Shown here: piece after piece, positions 63,877-64,000 of the stretch
Layout of the letters: each line of letters starts with the position of its first letter
Numbering within the stretch: position 1 is the stretch's first letter
Assembly: GCF_012769535.1 (NCBI RefSeq)
Contig: NZ_CP046565.1
Span: forward strand, 808,434 to 872,433
Reading direction: 5' to 3'
Length of the DNA stretch: 64,000 nucleotides
Source of the DNA: Methylococcus geothermalis
GTDB taxonomy: Bacteria > Pseudomonadota > Gammaproteobacteria > Methylococcales > Methylococcaceae
Made by a program: the position numbers and the translations under genes
The notes under the pieces: model-generated
Databases searched by the model: none
Seen by the model: only the letters and a program-made list of their open reading frames with translations
Told to the model about the DNA's origin: nothing

Positions 63877-64000
63877 CTGTAGGGCCAGGGGAAATCCGGA
63901 TCGTCACGGACGTCTTCGCGGCTGGTTTCACGCCAGTCCTCGGCGGCGAATTCCGGAAAGAAGGTGTCGCCGGCATAGTCGTGATGGATCAGGGTCAGAT
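63831..64000 (-). CDS. folA: dihydrofolate reductase, C-terminal part, 5' end outside window
   Basis: The minus strand at the window edge encodes [17 protein letters not shown]...[10 protein letters not shown]...YSYLVLERA and a stop at 63831, matching the C-terminal sheet of DHFR (I..GDTFFP). The frame stays open to the window end. It overlaps moaC antisense by 46 bases. Confidence 0.8.
   Translation of the reverse strand, partial: LTLIHHDYAGDTFFPEFAAEDWRETSREDVRDDPDFPWPYSYLVLERASPASRCQ

Overview
This window looks like chromosome from a Methylococcus-type gammaproteobacterial methanotroph. Three things support that: uniformly GC-rich coding sequence, a fused hexulose-6-phosphate synthase/phospho-hexuloisomerase (ribulose monophosphate pathway) next to form I RuBisCO genes (cbbL-cbbS-cbbQ), and a large molybdenum nitrogenase (nif) region of the kind aerobic gammaproteobacterial diazotrophs carry. 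The species is inferred from gene content; no rRNA or other phylogenetic marker is present.

Layout. (1) 1-4.6 kb: the end of an asparagine synthase gene, an IS5-type transposase remnant, a cysteine-cluster protein, a small unknown protein and a PhoD-like phosphatase with a candidate Pho box. (2) 4.6-8.5 kb, leftward: a six-gene operon (degenerate receiver, unknown 195-aa protein, Rieske ferredoxin, Cys-rich protein, nitrogenase-associated thioredoxin-fold protein, SagB-type oxidoreductase) facing nifH. (3) 8.5-22.9 kb, rightward: nifHDK, the Shethna protein II gene, nifEN, nifX, DUF269 and DUF683 genes, a nif-type ferredoxin, nifQ, ygfZ, apaG, clpP, clpX. (4) 23.3-36.4 kb, rightward: a complete isc operon without iscR (iscS-iscU-erpA-like-iscA-hscB-hscA-fdx), then nifV, nifW, a Shethna I-type ferredoxin, a helical-repeat protein, another ferredoxin, grxD, bolA, an FmdB protein, an AAA+ ATPase, a FAH-family hydrolase and four small unknown genes. 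(5) 36.6-46.5 kb: amtB, then a leftward operon made of a giant membrane-embedded GlmS-like protein, a membrane HEAT-type protein, an outer-membrane efflux lipoprotein and a PII-like protein. (6) 46.9-51.3 kb, leftward: an iron-sulfur CCG-domain protein and cbbLSQ. (7) 51.5-64 kb: dedA, moxR, pyrE, a DUF4124 protein, hps-phi, an MBL hydrolase, nhaD, housekeeping genes, moaC and the end of folA.

Regulation can be read from the sequence. NifA-type enhancers (TGT-N10-ACA) come in pairs, with sigma-54 promoters, ahead of nifH, nifE and iscS. The nifH pair lies about midway between two diverging sigma-54 promoters, so the leftward operon should be switched on together with nifHDK. The isc operon appears to have been captured as the nitrogenase FeS-assembly machine. 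NtrC-like sites (GCAC-N7-GTGC) occur once before amtB and twice in tandem before the GlmS-like/HEAT/efflux/PII-like operon. No nifA, nifL, nifB, nifU, nifM, glnK or cbbO lies in the window.

The strongest candidate for an undescribed system is the 38.0-46.5 kb quartet. It pairs a 1344-residue membrane protein carrying glutamine-amidotransferase and SIS domains with an orphan TolC-like channel, a membrane HEAT-type protein and a PII-like sensor, apparently under nitrogen control. The second is the nifH-divergent operon.
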